DNA from: Pseudotabrizicola sediminis
GTDB lineage: Bacteria > Pseudomonadota > Alphaproteobacteria > Rhodobacterales > Rhodobacteraceae
DNA: 64,000 nt
Assembly (NCBI RefSeq): GCF_004745575.1
Contig: NZ_RPEM01000003.1
Coordinates: forward strand, 186,001 to 250,000
Reading direction: 5' to 3'
This document shows positions 61,455-64,000 of this stretch, piece after piece. Every line of letters starts with the position of its first letter. Positions within the stretch are counted from its first letter, which is position 1. Below the pieces are notes generated by a model that searched no databases, had not been told where the DNA came from, and saw nothing but the letters and a program-made list of their open reading frames with translations. Position numbers and translations under genes: made by a program.

Positions 61455-62171
61455 ATGCATACACCGGCACCACAGGGGAAACTGCTCACCGCTTGGACCC
61501 CGCCGCCGCATCCCCCCGCCGGTCTGACGCTGGAAGGCAAGCATATCCGGCTCGACCCGCTGGAGGCGGATGACCACGCCGCCGACCTGTTCACCGCCTT
61601 TTCCGGCCACGATGCCCTCTGGGATTACATGCCCTACGGCCCGTTCCATTCGGCCTCGGCCTATCACCGCTGGGTCAAGGATCATCAGGGCCGCGAAGAC
61701 CCGGTGTTCTTTGCCCTGCGCGATGCGGCCACGGGGCATGCCGCAGGCGTTGCCTCTTACCTGCGCATCACCCCCCATTCCGGCAGCATCGAGGTTGGCC
61801 ACATCTGCCTGTCCCCCGCCCTGCAACGCACCCCCGCCGCGACCGAGGCGATGTTTCTGATGATGGACTGGGCCTTCACCGCAGGCTACCGCCGCTATGA
61901 ATGGAAATGCAACGCCTTGAACCTGCCGTCGCGCCGCGCGGCGCAACGGCTTGGGTTCAGTTATGAAGGCATCTTCCGCAACCACACCGTCAGCAAAGGC
62001 CGCAACCGCGACACGGCATGGTTCTCGGTGATCGACAGCGAATGGCCCGCCCTGCGCGAAGCCTTTGCCGCCTGGCTCTCCCCTGTCAATTTCGATGCCA
62101 CCGGCAAACAGCGTGAACGGCTGTCCGACCTGTCGCGGCTGGTGCGCGCGGGGTCTGACCCCGGGCTGTAG
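61455..62171 (+). CDS. RimJ/RimL-like GNAT N-acetyltransferase
   Basis: The 238-residue protein has the GNAT_3 layout: LEGKHIRLDPLEADDHAADLFTAF, SIEVGHICLSPALQRTPAATEAMFLMM (acetyl-CoA loop) and WKCNALNLPSRRAAQRLGFSYEGIFRNHTV. Substrates of this branch include ribosomal proteins and small amines. The substrate here is unknown. The ATG at 61455 follows CAGGGACACGG. The frame is open 19 codons upstream. Confidence 0.9.
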   Translation: MHTPAPQGKLLTAWTPPPHPPAGLTLEGKHIRLDPLEADDHAADLFTAFSGHDALWDYMPYGPFHSASAYHRWVKDHQGREDPVFFALRDAATGHAAGVASYLRITPHSGSIEVGHICLSPALQRTPAATEAMFLMMDWAFTAGYRRYEWKCNALNLPSRRAAQRLGFSYEGIFRNHTVSKGRNRDTAWFSVIDSEWPALREAFAAWLSPVNFDATGKQRERLSDLSRLVRAGSDPGL

Positions 62172-62177
62172 CAGCAT

Positions 62178-62921
62178 TCAGAACCGCGCCCCCTCCCCCA
62201 ACCGGCGCTGCACCATGCGGTGCAGACGCGGCAAAGCCTCGGCCCGCAGGGCGGCCGCCCCGGCGGCTTCGGCCAGATCTGTGTCCCCGGCACTGCGCGC
62301 GATCCCCGCCACAAACCGCGCCAGATAGCCACGCGCCGCCGCATCCGGCCCTTGTGCCAGCAGCCCCGCCGCATGCGCCAGATCATCGCGCAGCGCCAAT
62401 GGGTCGGTCAAAAACGCCTCCCGGTCATCGGCCTCCGGCGCGGCTTGGCCAAAGCGCCACACACGACGCCCCCGGCCCGGCAGATGCCGCAGGATTGCAA
62501 TCTGAAACGACGCCAAACCATCCACCGGCTTTGCCAGAAACCCTTGCGCCCCGGCGGCAAGTGCCAGCCTTTTCCCCTCCGGATCACCGGACAGGCCCAG
62601 CACCACCACATCGCGCCGGGCCCCGGTCAGATCACGGATCAGCTGATCGCCACAGCCATCGGGCAGGCCAAGGTCGACAATCACCACATCCGGGCAATAG
62701 GTGCGCAGATGCGACCGCGCCTGTTCCAGGCTTTCAGCACGGCGCAACCGCGCGCCCGACCGCTGGCACATCATCCGCAGCATATCCGACGCCGCCCGGC
62801 TGTCCTCCACCAGCAGGATGGTAACGCCGGACAGCGGCAACCCGCCCGATGCCGGCGATCCGACCCCATGGGGCAGAAAGCTGGGCACCGGGGCGCTGAC
62901 GCGTTGGTCTGGCACAGGCAT
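62178..62921 (-). CDS. Single-domain response regulator with helical C-terminus
   Basis: The 247-residue protein has a Ser/Pro/Gly-rich N-terminus, then a receiver domain (VTILLVEDSRAASDML, Asp40; VVIVDLGLPDG, phospho-Asp83; LGLSGDPEG; FLAKPVDG, Lys131). The C-terminal 100 residues are helical (LALRDDLAHAAGLLAQ, ARGYLARFVAGIARSAGDTDLAEAAG) and recall an Hpt bundle, but no histidine stands in a suitable position. No HTH is visible and no kinase gene is adjacent. It might be a relay scaffold. Overlaps nothing; convergent with the GNAT gene. Confidence 0.82.
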   Translation of the reverse strand: MPVPDQRVSAPVPSFLPHGVGSPASGGLPLSGVTILLVEDSRAASDMLRMMCQRSGARLRRAESLEQARSHLRTYCPDVVIVDLGLPDGCGDQLIRDLTGARRDVVVLGLSGDPEGKRLALAAGAQGFLAKPVDGLASFQIAILRHLPGRGRRVWRFGQAAPEADDREAFLTDPLALRDDLAHAAGLLAQGPDAAARGYLARFVAGIARSAGDTDLAEAAGAAALRAEALPRLHRMVQRRLGEGARF

Positions 62922-63180
62922 GGCATTCCCCCAAAATGAAACGTGACCCCGCGATCAGACGCCGAGTCTGGCTAACAGACGATTAAGGCCCACCGCATTT
63001 TACCGGCCCCGCAGCCCCGTTTCCGCACTGGACGGCACCCCTTCCCCTCCATCCCGTTCGGCGGCTGGGCAGGCCACCTGCGCGCCTGACGCGCACAAAC
63101 CCTCCCTGCGACCGATGCGCCCCTTGCCTCGCCCCTCGCCGCTGCCCATAAACACATGAACCGCCAAACCGGAGACACCC

Positions 63181-63585
63181 ATGATCGGCCGCCTGAACCA
63201 TGTTGCCATCGCCGTGCCCGACCTTGCCGCCGCCACCGCGCAATATGCGGGCACGCTGGGGGCCTCGGTCCGCCCACCGCAGGATGAACCTGACCACGGC
63301 GTGACCGTGGTCTTCATCGATCTGCCGAACACCAAGATCGAACTGCTGTACCCTTTGGGCGAAAATTCCCCCATTCAGGGCTTTCTCGACAAGAACCCCT
63401 CGGGCGGCATCCATCACATCTGCTATGAGGTGGATGATATCCTTGCCGCCCGCGACCGCCTGCAAGCCGCAGGCGCGCGGGTGCTGGGCAGCGGCGAGCC
63501 AAAGATCGGCGCCCATGGCAAGCCCGTGCTGTTCCTGCACCCCAAGGATTTCAACGGCTGCCTGATCGAGTTGGAGCAAGCATGA
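63181..63585 (+). CDS. mce: Methylmalonyl-CoA epimerase
   Basis: The 134-residue vicinal-oxygen-chelate protein has the metal ligands of the family: GRLNHVAIAVPDL (His7), KIELLYPLGENSP (Glu), GGIHHICYEVDD (His) and the C-terminal NGCLIELEQA (Glu). It interconverts (2R)- and (2S)-methylmalonyl-CoA in propionate metabolism. The stop overlaps the start of the following gene (ATGA). Confidence 0.94.
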   Translation: MIGRLNHVAIAVPDLAAATAQYAGTLGASVRPPQDEPDHGVTVVFIDLPNTKIELLYPLGENSPIQGFLDKNPSGGIHHICYEVDDILAARDRLQAAGARVLGSGEPKIGAHGKPVLFLHPKDFNGCLIELEQA

Positions 63586-63866
63586 CCATCACCGCTGCCT
63601 TCGTCCTGTTCGCCGTGGTCTGGTTCATGGTGTTCTTCATCGTGCTGCCCCTGCGGCTGACCACCCAGGGCGATGCGGGTTCCGTCGTCCCCGGCACCCC
63701 CCGAAGCGCCCCGCGTGATGAACTGGTGGGCCGCAAGGCCAAGATCACCACATTGTTTGCCATCATCGTCTGGGGGCTTCTGGCGGGCATCATCACCTCG
63801 GGCACCATCTCGGTGCGCGATTTCGACTGGATGGGCCGCATGCCGCCGGTCACCGCCACCCCATGA
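63582..63866 (+). CDS. DUF1467 membrane protein
   Basis: The 94-residue protein has two membrane segments (AAFVLFAVVWFMVFFIVLPL and ITTLFAIIVWGLLAGIIT) joined by a loop with TTQGDAGSVVPGTPRSAPRDEL. DUF1467 proteins often follow methylmalonyl-CoA epimerase in alphaproteobacteria and their role is unknown. It overlaps mce at its start and the next gene at its stop, both by ATGA, so three genes are coupled. Confidence 0.88.
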   Translation: MTITAAFVLFAVVWFMVFFIVLPLRLTTQGDAGSVVPGTPRSAPRDELVGRKAKITTLFAIIVWGLLAGIITSGTISVRDFDWMGRMPPVTATP

Positions 63867-64000
63867 TCCGCGCGCTCGACCCGGCCGCCGACCGCCCGGC
63901 GGTCGCCGCCCTGCTCACCCGCGCGCAGGATTACTACCAGTTGTGGCTTGGCCGACCTCCCGGCCCGGCCGAGGTCGAGGACGTTTTCACCAATGGCCCG
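63863..64000 (+). CDS. GNAT-family acetyltransferase, start only
   Basis: The first 46 residues (start IRALDPAADRPAVAALLTRA) show the beginning of a GNAT fold. The gene runs off the right edge. It overlaps the stop of the DUF1467 gene (ATGA) and so belongs to the same operon. Confidence 0.6.
   Translation, partial: MIRALDPAADRPAVAALLTRAQDYYQLWLGRPPGPAEVEDVFTNGP

Overview
The window looks like about 64 kb of chromosome from a Rhodobacterales alphaproteobacterium (Rhodobacter/Tabrizicola/Gemmobacter-like). The evidence is high GC content, a PutA/PutR pair with no DNA-binding domain in PutA, an alphaproteobacterial class A RNase P RNA, a Tad pilus locus with an OmpA-like lipoprotein where CpaD would be expected, a DUF1127 protein, and dispersed 'AAATATCC...GGGGG' intergenic elements. 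Housekeeping genes are spread throughout (aroQ, metF, gatCA, aspS, purC, rpmG, rnpB, tadA, dtd). I see no prophage, insertion sequence, integrase or CRISPR array.

Layout. 1-2.2 kb (minus): aroQ, an ANL-family acyl-CoA ligase and a thiolase cut by the window edge. 2.4-4.3 kb: metF divergent from metR. 4.4-5.9 kb: an inositol-monophosphatase-family gene converging with a rhomboid protease. 6.1-10.1 kb: putA divergent from putR. 10.3 kb: tRNA-Leu(TAA). 10.5-12.2 kb: the two subunits of a 3-oxoacid CoA-transferase plus a small acetyltransferase. 12.3-13.1 kb: a lytic transglycosylase on the opposite strand. 13.5-24.3 kb: a complete tad/cpa type IVc pilus locus with two pilins, CpaB, secretin, OmpA-like lipoprotein, TadZ/CpaE, CpaF, TadB, TadC, two TPR lipoproteins and a prepilin peptidase. 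An AAA+ ATPase follows at 24.4-25.7 kb. 25.7-33.6 kb: folate salvage, mgtE, guanine and 8-oxoguanine deaminases flanking rraB, hisN, an XRE regulator and a quinone oxidoreductase. 33.6-38.9 kb is a more ragged stretch: a low-GC AAC(6')-like acetyltransferase, a LysR regulator, a DUF1127 protein, a Bax-inhibitor-1 protein behind a heat-shock-like promoter, a frameshifted cupin, an internally deleted P-loop kinase, rpmG, and rnpB. 38.3-44.3 kb: peptidoglycan amidase, lipoprotein, gatA/gatC, UPF0173 hydrolase, tadA and rluB.

The stretch I would look at first is 44.46-49.86 kb. It is a tightly packed six-gene module: a 27-residue single-span microprotein whose stop codon abuts the next ATG, an XpaC-family membrane protein, a TelA-family protein, a DUF2927 lipoprotein, an SPFH/YdjI-like protein with a C-terminal GYF_2-like domain, and a double zinc-ribbon protein with one C-terminal membrane anchor. 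It combines partners seen separately in Bacillus (XpaC with the TelA homologue YaaN; YdjI with YdjG), which suggests an envelope-stress or membrane-integrity complex.

49.9-64 kb: an MltB-type transglycosylase, purC, a PAS/HisKA_2 histidine kinase, a PfkB kinase with dtd, NUDIX and lipase genes, aspS with a DUF1993 gene, a DUF1800/DUF1501 export pair, a GNAT, a solitary receiver protein, methylmalonyl-CoA epimerase, a DUF1467 membrane protein and a truncated GNAT. Two intergenic repeat families recur. One has at least five sites and often carries a hairpin. The other has two sites and carries a minus-strand terminator-like hairpin.
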